In this document: in pieces, positions 24,708 to 32,637 of the stretch | Layout of the letters: the number at the start of each line of letters is the position of its first letter | Numbering within the stretch: the stretch's first letter is position 1 | Origin: Corynebacterium provencense | GTDB taxonomy: Bacteria; Actinomycetota; Actinomycetes; Mycobacteriales; Mycobacteriaceae | DNA length: 64,000 nucleotides | Assembly (NCBI GenBank): GCA_900049755.1 | Contig: LT160592.1 | Location: forward strand, 706,283-770,282 | Reading direction: 5' to 3' | Notes under the pieces: model-generated | The model's input: only the letters and a program-made list of their open reading frames with translations | Database searches by the model: none | What the model was told of the DNA's origin: nothing | Position numbers and translations under genes: made by a program

Positions 24708-25717
24708 GACCAGTAGCTCCTTTTGAATGTGAATGAGGGTGCGGCGGTGGCCGCTTGGTAGAGGTCCGGGTACTCAGCCTTGAGACGTTTCGTGTCGAGG
24801 GTGGGTTTCTCGACGGTGCACGCGGCGACGGCCGCTTTCGCCTCGTCCGTGTGCGGTAGGCGGGTCTTCGCGAACCGTCCGGCCGACCGGGTCGCAACCA
24901 CCGACCCCTCGAACACCGCTTTCCCCGCGTCCCCCATGGCGTGCATGATCCGGTTCTCTATACGCTGGCGGAACGCGGTGGCCCTCTGCTCGTGGCGGAC
25001 AGCCTGCATCCACTTCCGCATCGTCTCCTCAGACACCTCCATCCGACTCTTCGCGTTCGGGCTGGGATGCATGGTGGCGAGGATGTCCTTGGCGTGCTCG
25101 GAGCCGCCCATGTCCGGCGGCGTACCGTCCTGCAGGAGGTCCCAGAAGTGTGTGGCGTCCTCGACGATCGCTTCGTACAGGTCCGGGTCCCATTCGATCT
25201 GCTCGATGCGTGCCTCACCCCAGGTGGGCATGAGGATGATCCACGCGTCACGCCACCCGGTGACACCCATCTGGAACATGACCTGGGCTTTCCACTTGTC
25301 GTGGACTCCGTCGTCTTTGCGGGGCGCTTTGACCTCCACGATGCCGCGGCGTGAACCGCGTCCGACGCGGATGTCGAGGGTGACCTGGTTCGGGAATGGG
25401 AGGTCAGGGTCGGTGTAGGCGACTTCGCCTTCGGTGGCCCACCATTCGGGGTGTTGTCGCTTCCATTTCGCCCTGCCGGAGGGTTCCATGTCGTGTCCGT
25501 TGTCGAACATGGCCTGCGTGTCGTCGTCGAGGGCGGGTGGTTCCCATAGCCCTGCCATCTCGTGCCACAGGGTGAACGCATCTTCGTAGCCGAGTCCCAG
25601 GTACTCCCCTGATTCCCGGTCTCGAATCATCGCCGGCACTTTCGAGGCGGTGATCATCCTCCGGTGTTCCGCGGATCCGGGGGCAGCCATCTCATGCTTG
25701 GCGAGCTGTCTACTCAT
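24704..25717 (-). CDS. YqaJ-type viral recombinase (alkaline exonuclease)
   Basis: This protein of about 337 residues starts at ATG 25717 (MSRQLAKHEMAAPGSAEHRRMITASK). It has the YqaJ/lambda-exonuclease fold: an N-terminal SASK-like start (RRMITASKVPAM), acidic DIRVG in the core and RGIVEVKAPRKDD (E-x-K) near residue 145. It degrades one strand of DNA ends to make substrate for RecT. It starts the recombination cluster and overlaps the gene before it. Confidence 0.85.
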   Translation of the reverse strand: MSRQLAKHEMAAPGSAEHRRMITASKVPAMIRDRESGEYLGLGYEDAFTLWHEMAGLWEPPALDDDTQAMFDNGHDMEPSGRAKWKRQHPEWWATEGEVAYTDPDLPFPNQVTLDIRVGRGSRRGIVEVKAPRKDDGVHDKWKAQVMFQMGVTGWRDAWIILMPTWGEARIEQIEWDPDLYEAIVEDATHFWDLLQDGTPPDMGGSEHAKDILATMHPSPNAKSRMEVSEETMRKWMQAVRHEQRATAFRQRIENRIMHAMGDAGKAVFEGSVVATRSAGRFAKTRLPHTDEAKAAVAACTVEKPTLDTKRLKAEYPDLYQAATAAPSFTFKRSYWS

Positions 25718-25914
25718 TCTGTCTCCTTGATGAGGGTGATGCCGGTTTCGGTGGGTGCCCATCCGGGTCGGCGGGGTGCGCCGGTCCAGCGGATGAACCC
25801 GGCGGCTTGCAGGAGGCCGGCGGTGGGGTCGATGCGGGTGTGCGCGTCTGATTCGGGGTCGATGTGGTGGCGGACCAGGACCGCAAGATCCCGGCGCGAC
25901 GTCGGGAGGTTCAT
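25714..25914 (-). CDS. Hypothetical 66-residue phage protein
   Basis: It starts at ATG 25914 (MNLPTSRRDLAVLVRHHIDPESDAHTRIDPT) and overlaps both neighbours by 4 bp. A possible short winged-helix pattern (AAGFIRWTGAPRRPGWAPTETGITLI) is present. Role unknown. Confidence 0.55.
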   Translation of the reverse strand: MNLPTSRRDLAVLVRHHIDPESDAHTRIDPTAGLLQAAGFIRWTGAPRRPGWAPTETGITLIKETE

Positions 25915-26195
25915 CGGGTTTCCTGTCGGATGAATGCGGTGAGGCTGACAGTGGTGATGGCGGCGGTGATTGTGGCTCCGGCCGGGCCTGCCAGGTGTCC
26001 TCCGATCACGCCGGCGACGGCGACCAGGGCGATTGCGGCGAAGACGGCGAGGATGAGGCCGACCGCGTCGAACGCGGTGCCCGGCGCGGGCTCACCGTGG
26101 GTGGGGCCGAGGCAGTCCACCGGTGTCGGCGGACGACGATGACGACCAGCAGGGTGGTCGACCATGGACTTCATGAGCTGTTCTTCCGGGGTCAC
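25911..26195 (-). CDS. Two-helix membrane protein
   Basis: A GTG start at 26195 overlaps the upstream stop (GTGA) and has GGAGA upstream. This gives a 94-residue protein with a charged N-terminal half and two hydrophobic segments (GLILAVFAAIALVAVAGVIGG and GATITAAITTVSLTAF). It would be an inner membrane protein made early. Role unknown. Confidence 0.6.
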   Translation of the reverse strand: MTPEEQLMKSMVDHPAGRHRRPPTPVDCLGPTHGEPAPGTAFDAVGLILAVFAAIALVAVAGVIGGHLAGPAGATITAAITTVSLTAFIRQETR

Positions 26196-26404
26196 GCCGC
26201 TGTCTCCGTTTCTCCTCGGACCCACCGGTCGACGGCGGCGCGGGACCAGGTCCAGGTCTCGCGGATGTGCAGGGGGCGGAGGGACAGGGCCCCGGGGTCG
26301 CCGGTCTTGGCACCTTTTCGCAGTGTGGTTTCGCTGATGCCGGTGAGAGCTGCTGTTTCGGCGGTGGTGTAGTAGGTGCGGTCGGGCGGTATGGTCTTGG
26401 TCAT
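26192..26404 (-). CDS. Excisionase / MerR-type HTH protein
   Basis: This 70-residue protein has a winged-helix DNA-binding pattern: YYTTAETAALTGISETTLRKGAKTGD, then HIRETWTWSRAAVDRWVRGE. Such proteins in phages act as excisionases or small regulators. It is the first gene of this early block on the minus strand, divergent from a plus-strand membrane gene, so the 88-bp space between them should hold promoters. It is the best excisionase candidate in the prophage. Confidence 0.7.
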   Translation of the reverse strand: MTKTIPPDRTYYTTAETAALTGISETTLRKGAKTGDPGALSLRPLHIRETWTWSRAAVDRWVRGETETAA

Positions 26405-26492
26405 GGCCTTTCCTTTCGTGGTGGGTCAGTGACGCCGCCCCGTGGCTTGCAGGCATCGGGGGCGGCGTTGCCTATGTGGTTTGATTCGTTGC
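26405..26492. promoter_or_regulatory. Divergent promoter region
   Basis: This 88-bp spacer lies between the minus-strand HTH gene and the plus-strand membrane gene and must carry both promoters. GAAAGGAAAGG on the minus strand just before ATG 26404 is the ribosome site for the HTH gene. I could not assign -10/-35 elements with confidence. Confidence 0.4.
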
Positions 26493-26957
26493 GTGGATAC
26501 TTCTGATGTGATCTCGTTGGTCGGTGTCGTGGTCGCCGTCGTCGCTGCAGGCGTTGCGGCGTGGCAAGCCTGGGAGGCGAGAAAGGCGCGCACGGAATCA
26601 CACGACTCTGCGGCAGCCGCAGAAGAGTCAGCGCGGATCGCGGCGGCAGCGCAAACGAAGCTCGCAGAGATCGAAGAGGGGCGAGCGGCGCAACAGCGTC
26701 GGCTAGTCGATGTTGACTGGTTGCGAGGAAGCGCCTACATCATCACTAACCGAACCGGGGAAACAGTGACGTCGGTGACCGTTGAAGGCTCTGGCGACCA
26801 TCCTGCTTCGGTACTCCGGGGTGGGTCTTGGGACAAGATCCGGGACCAGGACAGTGAGAGGTTCATGGGTAGGGCCGGTCAAGTCACGATCAGTTGGACT
26901 GACGCCAAGGGGGACAAACAGAATCGTGTCCAACAAATCAGAGCTGGCAACCAGTAG
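26493..26957 (+). CDS. Membrane-anchored coiled-coil protein, lone plus-strand gene
   Basis: This 154-residue protein starts at GTG 26493. An N-terminal transmembrane helix (VISLVGVVVAVVAAGVAAWQAW) is followed by a coiled coil (EESARIAAAAQTKLAEIEEGRAAQQRRL) and a beta-rich C-terminus (RLVDVDWLRGSAYIITNRTGETVTSVTVEG). It runs against the surrounding early genes, a pattern typical of morons expressed from the prophage. A host-directed role such as superinfection exclusion is possible. Confidence 0.65.
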   Translation: MDTSDVISLVGVVVAVVAAGVAAWQAWEARKARTESHDSAAAAEESARIAAAAQTKLAEIEEGRAAQQRRLVDVDWLRGSAYIITNRTGETVTSVTVEGSGDHPASVLRGGSWDKIRDQDSERFMGRAGQVTISWTDAKGDKQNRVQQIRAGNQ

Positions 26958-27047
26958 TCAGTGGTGATTGCACCACCAGGCAAACACTGCGCATCCGACA
27001 CAGAACAGTGCAGCGATGATGGTGATGATCAGGACAATGGTCTGCAC
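26958..27047 (-). CDS. Tiny membrane protein
   Basis: A 29-residue peptide from GTG 27047 has AAAGGAGAT six bases upstream. It is almost wholly one hydrophobic helix (TIVLIITIIAALFCVGCAVF) ending WWCNHH. Its stop abuts the stop of the convergent plus-strand gene. The strong ribosome site makes it credible. Role unknown. Confidence 0.5.
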   Translation of the reverse strand: MQTIVLIITIIAALFCVGCAVFAWWCNHH

Positions 27048-27194
27048 TGATATCTCCTTTCGGTTGATTGCGAGTTGGTGTGGAGGCGGCAGCGGCAGTC
27101 TCTCCGTGTTCGAAGCGGGTCATGGACTGTGCTTGCGACGGCACCATGAGCGTTGCTCAGTCGTCCCGCCCCCGAGGGGTCATCTGGACCCCGG

Positions 27195-27268
27195 TACTCA
27201 TGGCGGGAGTCGAACCCGCATCCACCGTCTTTTGAGGACGGCGGCTCTGCCAGTTGGCCTACATGAGC
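27195..27268 (-). tRNA. tRNA with anticodon CAA and a short variable loop
   Basis: The minus strand folds into a full cloverleaf: acceptor GCTCATG/CATGAGT with discriminator A, D stem GGC/GCC, anticodon stem CCGTC/GACGG around loop CTCAAAA, a 5-nt variable loop, and T arm GCGGG-TTCGACT-CCCGC. The anticodon CAA reads UUG (Leu), but the variable arm is short, unlike normal tRNA-Leu. CCA is not encoded. It is located among early prophage genes. Confidence 0.85.
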
Positions 27269-27531
27269 AAGGGTCTGGATACCCCGGTCAGTCGTTCCCT
27301 CCACGCCGCTGCTAAGCACGACACGTGGGTGTGGGTGGGTCATGGCGCGTCTACACACCAGCGCTCGCCACCCGTATCTCCCCGACCGGGTTCCAGGATT
27401 CAGTTCTCAAACATCGAGGTCAGCCGGCATTCCGGTGACCGTGCGCACCCGCTCCCCCACGACAGGGATGGCAGACTCATCTGCGGCGGTGCGGCCCCTC
27501 CGCTCTTCCCCAGCAGAGGGACAAAAGGGGG
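27269..27531. other. Intergenic stretch beside the tRNA
   Basis: No confident gene is visible. A short minus-strand open frame ending GERVRTVTGMPADLDV near 27407 lacks a good start. The region separates the tRNA from the next early gene and may hold processing or promoter signals I could not identify. Confidence 0.35.
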
Positions 27532-28029
27532 TTAGACGGTGGCCATGTCCCGGGCGAGGGGCACACCACGCTTGCGGAGGAGGCGGAGGTGGTACTGCAC
27601 GGACTGGTAGGTTCTGCCGAGCGCGAGGGCGTCGTCCACGACACGGTCTGTGCTGGTGGCGAGGTACCGGTCCTCCGCCTCGGACCACCGGCCGGACCTG
27701 GTCGCGTACTTCCGGGTGATCTCCTGCCGCCGGTCACGGTGGAGGTCCCCGAGCAAGGCTTTTCTCTCGCGGTCGTAGGCGCGTTTTTCTTCCCGGTGAG
27801 CCTCGTCGTAGGCGCGGTCGTAGGCGTTCCGTTCTTCCCTGTGAGCCTCGTAGTAGGCGCGCTTCTTGGCGAGCCGTTCTTCCCGGTGCGCCTCCCAGTA
27901 GGCGCGGCCGTAGGCGCGTGTGCATTCCTTGCACCACGGGTACAGCCCGTCACGCTTGGACCTGCTCCGGTGGAACCCGGTCGCGCTCTTCGTCTCCCCG
28001 CACTTCGTGCAACGCTTCGTGTCGGTCAT
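27532..28029 (-). CDS. Zinc-ribbon and repeat protein, HNH-associated type
   Basis: This 165-residue protein starts at ATG 28029 with a double CxxC ribbon (CTKCGETKSATGFHRSRS, then WCKECTR). Next come three or four near-repeats of AYxEAHREER, a charged helical array, and a C-terminal HTH/SANT-like region (RWSEAEDRYLATSTDRVVDDAL...SVQYHLRLLRKRG). The N-terminal ribbon is often found in phage endonuclease VII/HNH proteins, but no nuclease core follows. DNA binding is likely. Confidence 0.6.
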   Translation of the reverse strand: MTDTKRCTKCGETKSATGFHRSRSKRDGLYPWCKECTRAYGRAYWEAHREERLAKKRAYYEAHREERNAYDRAYDEAHREEKRAYDRERKALLGDLHRDRRQEITRKYATRSGRWSEAEDRYLATSTDRVVDDALALGRTYQSVQYHLRLLRKRGVPLARDMATV

Positions 28030-28535
28030 GCTGCCCACGTCCTCGACGACAAGACCTGGACCACACACGCCCGCACGTACTCCGACAGGGACGCATCCGA
28101 CTCCGCAGCAGCAGCGCGCAAAGCCTCGTACTCCCCTGCCTGCAAGGTCGTGGCGACGGTACGGGGTGCCCCGGCGGCGGGCCTGGTCTTCGGCTTCGAC
28201 CGGGTGACGAACGCCGCATCGTGGGCGTCCATGCCCCGATTCCAGGCGAGTTGCAGGGCGGTGACCTCCCGCACCCCGGCGCCGGCGACAGCACGGGCAG
28301 CGTCAGCCGGGGTCGCGTCATCCTCGAACATTGCGAAGATCACGACCGCGCGGAGCTCCTTGCTGAGCTTCACGTCGGACAGGCGATCCTCCCAGCACGC
28401 CGCGAACGACTCGTACCCGAGTGGCTCCCACGCCCTGGTGGCGATGATCTGACGAATACTGTCCTCCACGGCCAGCAGGTTCTCCCGCAGGCCATCCCAC
28501 AGGGCCTGTGCCTGTGACTCAGTCAGCGCGCTCAT
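28026..28535 (-). CDS. Hypothetical helical phage protein
   Basis: This 169-residue protein starts at ATG 28535 (MSALTESQAQALWDGLRENLLAVEDSIRQI), helical, with GYESFAACWEDRL in the middle. The same overall pattern occurs in actinophage proteins that lie between antirepressor and replication genes. It overlaps both neighbours. The Pro/Lys linker (RSKPKTRPAAGAPRTVATTL) separates a C-terminal ribbon-helix-helix-like segment (EYEALRAAAAESDASLSEYVRAC). A regulatory role is possible. Confidence 0.6.
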   Translation of the reverse strand: MSALTESQAQALWDGLRENLLAVEDSIRQIIATRAWEPLGYESFAACWEDRLSDVKLSKELRAVVIFAMFEDDATPADAARAVAGAGVREVTALQLAWNRGMDAHDAAFVTRSKPKTRPAAGAPRTVATTLQAGEYEALRAAAAESDASLSEYVRACVVQVLSSRTWAA

Positions 28536-29329
28536 GCCAGCACCTCCCCGAAGTAGGTGGACCAGACCTCATCCATCAGTGGACGATCTGCCTCGGTGTA
28601 ACCGTTGACGTGCCTCACCTGCCCGTTCGACAAGTTCAGCGGGTACTTCTCCGGCTCCCTACCGTGACGGTCGATGTACGCCTTCTTGAGCCTCTTGCCG
28701 AACACCCCGGCCTTCGCCTTACGCTGCCTGTCCGACAGGCCCTTCTCCGCGAGGTAGTCCTGCGCGTACAGCGGGCGGGTCGCAGGCTCCAACTCCGGGG
28801 TCTCACCGAGTCCACGGGCCAGGACGATGCGCGCTTTCGCCTCCAGGTGATCTTCGTGGATCAGTCCGCGTGCGGCCTGGCACAGCTCCATCTGCATCTG
28901 TGCCTGACGCAGCAGGGCGTTGATCTGGTGCTCATCGGCACGCGGGTTGATCGCACCACCGGAGTGGAAGTACTTGTCGAGAGCATCGGCAGCCTCAGCC
29001 TGGTACGCCTCCAGTGCTTCACGGTGCTCCGGGGCGACACGGCCGGCATCAATCGTGGCGAGCCACATCGTCAGAGTGCGGCGATCCACAAGGTGCATCT
29101 CGCGCTCCTTGCCGTCATCGGCAACCAGGGTCATCATGACCTCGGTTGCCCACGACTTCGCGTGAAGCTTCCGACGCTGACTCTTCGGATCAATCCCGAG
29201 AGACTTGCAGATGTGGGTGACGCTCGCCCACTCCTTGCCGTCCTGCTGGACAGCCATGATCGGGGCGGCACCGGGTACCGAGACTGGGACAAGGTTGGTA
29301 GGATTCTTGGCGTTGGCTCCGGGATGCAT
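28532..29329 (-). CDS. Phage antirepressor (P22 AR N-terminal type)
   Basis: This 265-residue protein has an N-terminal domain (LVPVSVPGAAPIMAVQQDGKEWASVTHICKSLGIDPKSQRRKL, then MHLVDRRTLTMWLATIDAGRV) that is the P22_AR-N antirepressor module. The C-terminal half has a KilA-like basic region (FGKRLKKAYIDRHGREPEKYPLNLSNGQVRHVNGYTEAD). It starts at ATG 29329 after a strong AAAGGAGG. It would counteract the repressor encoded on the other side of the immunity region. Confidence 0.85.
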   Translation of the reverse strand: MHPGANAKNPTNLVPVSVPGAAPIMAVQQDGKEWASVTHICKSLGIDPKSQRRKLHAKSWATEVMMTLVADDGKEREMHLVDRRTLTMWLATIDAGRVAPEHREALEAYQAEAADALDKYFHSGGAINPRADEHQINALLRQAQMQMELCQAARGLIHEDHLEAKARIVLARGLGETPELEPATRPLYAQDYLAEKGLSDRQRKAKAGVFGKRLKKAYIDRHGREPEKYPLNLSNGQVRHVNGYTEADRPLMDEVWSTYFGEVLA

Positions 29330-29360
29330 CCGGGGCCTCCTTTCATGTGTTGGGTGGGGG

Positions 29361-29588
29361 TCAGGCGGCGGCGGGCTGTTCGGCGGCCGACATGGAGACG
29401 AGGAGCCGCTCAGGTCGGGCGCCGATCTTCACCAGCGCCTCCATCACGTCCCAGGACGCCCGACGAGTGCTCGCCGTCTTTGCCCACGTCTTCCGCGTGA
29501 TGTGGGTCAGGTCCTCCATGGCCGTCCATGAATCGATGCGGTTCATCCGCTTAACCCGGTCGATCTCGTCAAGAGAGAGTAGAAGCAT
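29361..29588 (-). CDS. Cro-like / small regulator at the immunity switch
   Basis: A 75-residue protein starts at ATG 29588, after GGAGGTG. It is the first gene transcribed leftward from the immunity region, the Cro position. Helices around DSWTAMEDLTHITRKTWAKTASTRRASWDVMEAL could form a helix-turn-helix, though I cannot confirm the motif. It is probably the first early gene and may repress the repressor promoter. Confidence 0.6.
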   Translation of the reverse strand: MLLLSLDEIDRVKRMNRIDSWTAMEDLTHITRKTWAKTASTRRASWDVMEALVKIGARPERLLVSMSAAEQPAAA

Positions 29589-29626
29589 TCCCTTTTTCAC
29601 CTCCGTTTGCTGGGCTGCTGTCCCGA

Positions 29627-29654
29627 ACACTACTCACTTTCCGGGAAGTTGCAA
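29627..29654 (-). promoter_or_regulatory. Early leftward promoter with putative operator
   Basis: On the minus strand TTGCAA (29649-29654), a 16-bp spacer and TAGTGT (29627-29632) form a promoter facing the Cro-like gene. GTGAGTAGTGT (29627-29637) overlaps the -10 region and recurs exactly at 18139-18149. A related CTGAGTAGATA lies in the opposing repressor promoter. I infer a repressor operator. Confidence 0.6.
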
Positions 29655-29710
29655 CCCTGTGGTTACACATCGAGGGACCCCTCTTCCCAAAAGTGCACGT
29701 AGCTCCCCAC

Positions 29711-29739
29711 TTGCTGAGTAGATAGTTACCCGCTAAGGT
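29711..29739 (+). promoter_or_regulatory. Repressor promoter, probably leaderless
   Basis: TTGCTG (29711-29716), a 17-bp spacer and TAAGGT (29734-29739) lie directly upstream of the repressor ATG at 29747. Transcription would begin at or within a base or two of the ATG, giving a leaderless mRNA, a common form in actinobacteria. The spacer contains TGAGTAG, a core also present in the facing promoter. Confidence 0.55.
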
Positions 29740-29746
29740 GTTCCGC

Positions 29747-30217
29747 ATGGACACCAAGAAGTGGTTCGCAGAGACCTCCCACCGACGCATCACCGACGAC
29801 GTGATCGCCGAGCTCCTCAACGTCACCCGCAAGACCGCCAACAAGCGCGTCAACGATGGACTGTCGATGGACGACCTGGTGACCATCTCGAGAGGCCTGG
29901 ACATCAACCCCGTCCAGGCACTCGTAGAGCTCGGGCACCTCGAGTACGACGAGGTCGAGCAGTTCCTCGACTCGGACGGTCAACTGGTGGCAACAGCAAC
30001 CCCCGGCCAGCTCTCCCTCGAACTCGCGCGACAGCTCAACCCCGCGACATTCGCCCCAGAGCTCGACATGCTCGCTGAGCGCCGGGCGAAGAAATCGCAC
30101 GACCGGGTGCCCCCACGTCCGGACGGTGAGGACAATGGTCTTCCCCTCGGCTCTGTCGCCTACAGCGGCGAAGACGAGGACGCCCGAAAGGACCAGGAGG
30201 AACGTGACTTCGACTAA
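29747..30217 (+). CDS. Immunity repressor
   Basis: This 156-residue protein has an N-terminal helix-turn-helix (ITDDVIAELLNVTRKTANKRVNDG, then MDDLVTISRGLDINPVQALVELG) and a C-terminal, charged, poorly conserved region. It starts at ATG 29747. It is divergent from the Cro-like gene, starts the plus-strand lysogeny module and overlaps the ImmA-type gene, the usual arrangement for an actinophage repressor. DNA binding is supported; immunity function is inferred from position. Confidence 0.82.
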   Translation: MDTKKWFAETSHRRITDDVIAELLNVTRKTANKRVNDGLSMDDLVTISRGLDINPVQALVELGHLEYDEVEQFLDSDGQLVATATPGQLSLELARQLNPATFAPELDMLAERRAKKSHDRVPPRPDGEDNGLPLGSVAYSGEDEDARKDQEERDFD

Positions 30218-30605
30218 CGCCACCGGGTTCACCACACTCGCGGTGATCGCCGACTTCCTCGGCGTCACCCTCACCCACCACGACGACGGCCCACCCGGCT
30301 ACTACACCCATCACAGGCGCACCATCAGCACACGTCGTAATCTGAGCGTCGGCATGTACCGCTCAGTCCTCGCACATGAGCTAGGGCACGCCGCCTACCA
30401 GGACACCACCACAACCCCCGGAATCTTCACCCTGAAACAGGAACGCCGCGCTGACCGATTCGCATTAAGGCTCCTCTTCACCGATGAAGAGTTCGCCGAA
30501 GCTTACACGTGGTGCGGGCCCTGTATCCCAGCACTCGCAGACGAGCTCGAATGCTCACAGCACCACATTCGTCTGTACATGACACTCAAGAAGGACACCC
30601 CATGA
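30204..30605 (+). CDS. ImmA/IrrE-family metallopeptidase
   Basis: This 133-residue protein has the zinc-binding motif HELGHA (about residues 60-65) and a downstream ERRADRFALRLL glutamate helix, the signature of ImmA/IrrE peptidases. Such enzymes cut or inactivate phage or element repressors to trigger induction. A GTG start at 30204 follows AGGAGG and overlaps the repressor by 14 bp, so it is coupled to its likely target. Confidence 0.85.
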   Translation: MTSTNATGFTTLAVIADFLGVTLTHHDDGPPGYYTHHRRTISTRRNLSVGMYRSVLAHELGHAAYQDTTTTPGIFTLKQERRADRFALRLLFTDEEFAEAYTWCGPCIPALADELECSQHHIRLYMTLKKDTP

Positions 30606-31177
30606 CCGACCAGAACCCCTACGGCCAGCAGCCCCAGCAGCCCGGACAGCCGTACCCCGCACAGTCGTACCAGCAGCCCGAACCCCCCAAGAAGAAGCCC
30701 TTCTACAAGCGCGTGTGGTTCATCATCCTGGCGATCATCGTCGTCATCATCATCATCGCCGGAGTAGCCGGCGGCGGTGACGACAAGAAAGACACCGCCT
30801 CGGCGAACAGCACAGCCGCCGCCGCACCGGAGGCGCAGCCCGGCACCGAGTCCGGAGACCAGTCGGGAGCACAGCCCGGCACCGAGTCCGACGGCAACGT
30901 GATGCAGCTCGTCCTCGAATCCGACGGTGCCCCGATCAACGCTAGCTGGCTGCAGAACGGGAACACCGCCCAGGAGCAGGGTGTGGCATCCGGGTGGACC
31001 AAGGACATTCCCGCCGACACGAAGTGGGATGCCCTCATGAACAACGTGACCGGGCAGCTCGACGGGGCGGGCACCCTGACCTGCCGCATCCTGTGGAACG
31101 GTGAGGTCATCACCGAATCCACCTCCACGGGCGACTACGCGGTCGTGACCTGCACGCCCGACATGGACAAGATGTGA
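30602..31177 (+). CDS. Membrane-anchored extracellular protein in the lysogeny module
   Basis: This 191-residue protein has a cytoplasmic Pro/Gln-rich N-terminus (QNPYGQQPQQPGQPYPAQSYQQP), one transmembrane helix (VWFIILAIIVVIIIIAGVAGG), a linker with the repeat AQPGTES, and a C-terminal beta domain with one Cys pair (LTCRILW and VVTCTPD). The topology resembles MmpS-like or superinfection-exclusion proteins. ATG 30602 overlaps the peptidase stop, so it is co-expressed with the repressor in the lysogen. Confidence 0.7.
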   Translation: MTDQNPYGQQPQQPGQPYPAQSYQQPEPPKKKPFYKRVWFIILAIIVVIIIIAGVAGGGDDKKDTASANSTAAAAPEAQPGTESGDQSGAQPGTESDGNVMQLVLESDGAPINASWLQNGNTAQEQGVASGWTKDIPADTKWDALMNNVTGQLDGAGTLTCRILWNGEVITESTSTGDYAVVTCTPDMDKM

Positions 31178-31401
31178 GGAAACCCCCGGCCGCAGCACCA
31201 GCGACCGGGGGCGGACTACCCACAGACAGCGCGGTCCCGACCCCGCGCATCGCCGGGTGAAAGGACAAAGCCCCGGCGACACGTCACACGCTACGAGCAC
31301 CGGTGCCACCCGCACCGCTCAGCGACAGTGAAAACCCCCACCACCGGGCAGGGTGATGAGGGCCAGAATGTCCGAACGCATCAGACGAAAGAGAGCATAC
31401 C
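31178..31401 (+). terminator. Intergenic region with hairpin before the integrase
   Basis: A 7-bp GC stem (CCCCCGG/CCGGGGG near 31184-31212) follows the membrane-protein stop and could end the lysogeny transcript, although it lacks a U run. The rest up to the integrase start at 31402 has no gene. It should include the integrase promoter and possibly arm-type sites, which I could not identify. Confidence 0.45.
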
Positions 31402-32637
31402 GTGAGCATCCAGCGACGGCCGAAGAAGGGCGACCCACTCCCCGACGGGTGGAAGAAACCGAAGTGGGTGGTCCGCTACCGGGACCCCTCCGGCAAGGAG
31501 CACTCCAAGACCTTCACGACCGAGAAAGCCGCGAAGGACTTCGACAAGGACCAGGGCGTGAAACTTGCCCGCGGCACCTGGATCGACCCCGCCGACGAGA
31601 AAACAACCCTCGCGCAGCTGGTCGACGAGTGGGTAGCGCAGGCACGCAACGACGGCACCCGCGGTGTCCGCGAGGGATTCAGGGCGAACCTGGGCGACTT
31701 GGCGGACATGCCCGTCGGCCAGATCCGGTCGAGCCACATCAAGAAGTGGGCGACCGACCTGTACCGCGGACGCCCGTGGAAGGGAGGCCGCCCCCTGGCT
31801 GATACGACCACGGGACAGCACATTTCCCGGATGAAGGGGATATTCGACCGTGCGGTGGAGGATGGTCTGATCTCGAGGTCCCCGGTGCCGTCGACGCTGA
31901 AGTCGTCGATCCTGCAGGACCGTGAGGTCCAGGAGCGTGAGGTGCCGACCTTCGATCAGGTCAAAGCCATGTGCCGGGCAGCGGAGGCAGGCGGGGAGTT
32001 CGCGAACGGGCGCGTGAAGAAGGTTGCCGGCCGGTCGAAGCTCCGTCCTGCTCCGTGGCTGGCGATGGCGATACGACTTGGTGTGGACACTGGTCTGCGT
32101 GTCGGGGAGCTGTCGGGCCTGCAGTGGCGTGATGTGGATCTGGAGGGGCGCAGGATCCACGTCGAGCGGCAGTGCATCAAGAAGCTGCAGGTCTACAGCG
32201 GGCTGAAGACGAAGCGGTCTCGGAGGGTCGTGCCACTGTCGCGGGCGATGGCACGAGAGCTCGAGCAGTGGCGTGTGGGCCGTGGCCCTGAGGATCCGGT
32301 GGTGCCGGGGATTGGTGGGCGTGGGACGTCTTCGATCCAGCTGTCTCAGGTGATGCGTGTGCTGGGGGCGGTTGTGGGCCTGGATGACAGGTTGTGGCGG
32401 TTCCATGGGCTGAGGCATCTGTACGCCTCGTCGATGCTGCAGTCCGGTGAACCGATCACGACGGTGGCGGCGTTGATTGGTGACAGTGTGCCGACGACGT
32501 CGCGGGTGTATGCGCATTGGCTTCGTGGGGCTCAGGATGCGGCGAGGGCGTCGGTGGAATCTCTTGCGGGATCGGTGCGGGATGGGTCGCCTGTGCTGAG
32601 GGTGGTTGATGGGGGTCGTGGCAGGTCAGTCGGCTAG
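31402..32637 (+). CDS. int: Tyrosine integrase
   Basis: This 411-residue phage integrase has an N-terminal arm-binding-type domain (RYRDPSGKEHSKTFTTEKAAKDF), a SAM-like core-binding domain, and a catalytic domain with the Arg in DTGLRVGELSGLQW, HGLRH (His-x-x-Arg) and the C-terminal nucleophile TSRVYAHW. GTG 31402 (MSIQRRPKKGD) follows. The stop codon lies inside the host esxT remnant on the other strand, so attR is immediately downstream. It recombines attP with an attB in the esxT-like gene by inference. Confidence 0.92.
   Translation: MSIQRRPKKGDPLPDGWKKPKWVVRYRDPSGKEHSKTFTTEKAAKDFDKDQGVKLARGTWIDPADEKTTLAQLVDEWVAQARNDGTRGVREGFRANLGDLADMPVGQIRSSHIKKWATDLYRGRPWKGGRPLADTTTGQHISRMKGIFDRAVEDGLISRSPVPSTLKSSILQDREVQEREVPTFDQVKAMCRAAEAGGEFANGRVKKVAGRSKLRPAPWLAMAIRLGVDTGLRVGELSGLQWRDVDLEGRRIHVERQCIKKLQVYSGLKTKRSRRVVPLSRAMARELEQWRVGRGPEDPVVPGIGGRGTSSIQLSQVMRVLGAVVGLDDRLWRFHGLRHLYASSMLQSGEPITTVAALIGDSVPTTSRVYAHWLRGAQDAARASVESLAGSVRDGSPVLRVVDGGRGRSVG

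Noticed and set aside
27029..27358. Minus-strand frame across the tRNA
   Set aside because: It translates the tRNA sequence itself and has no protein-like composition.
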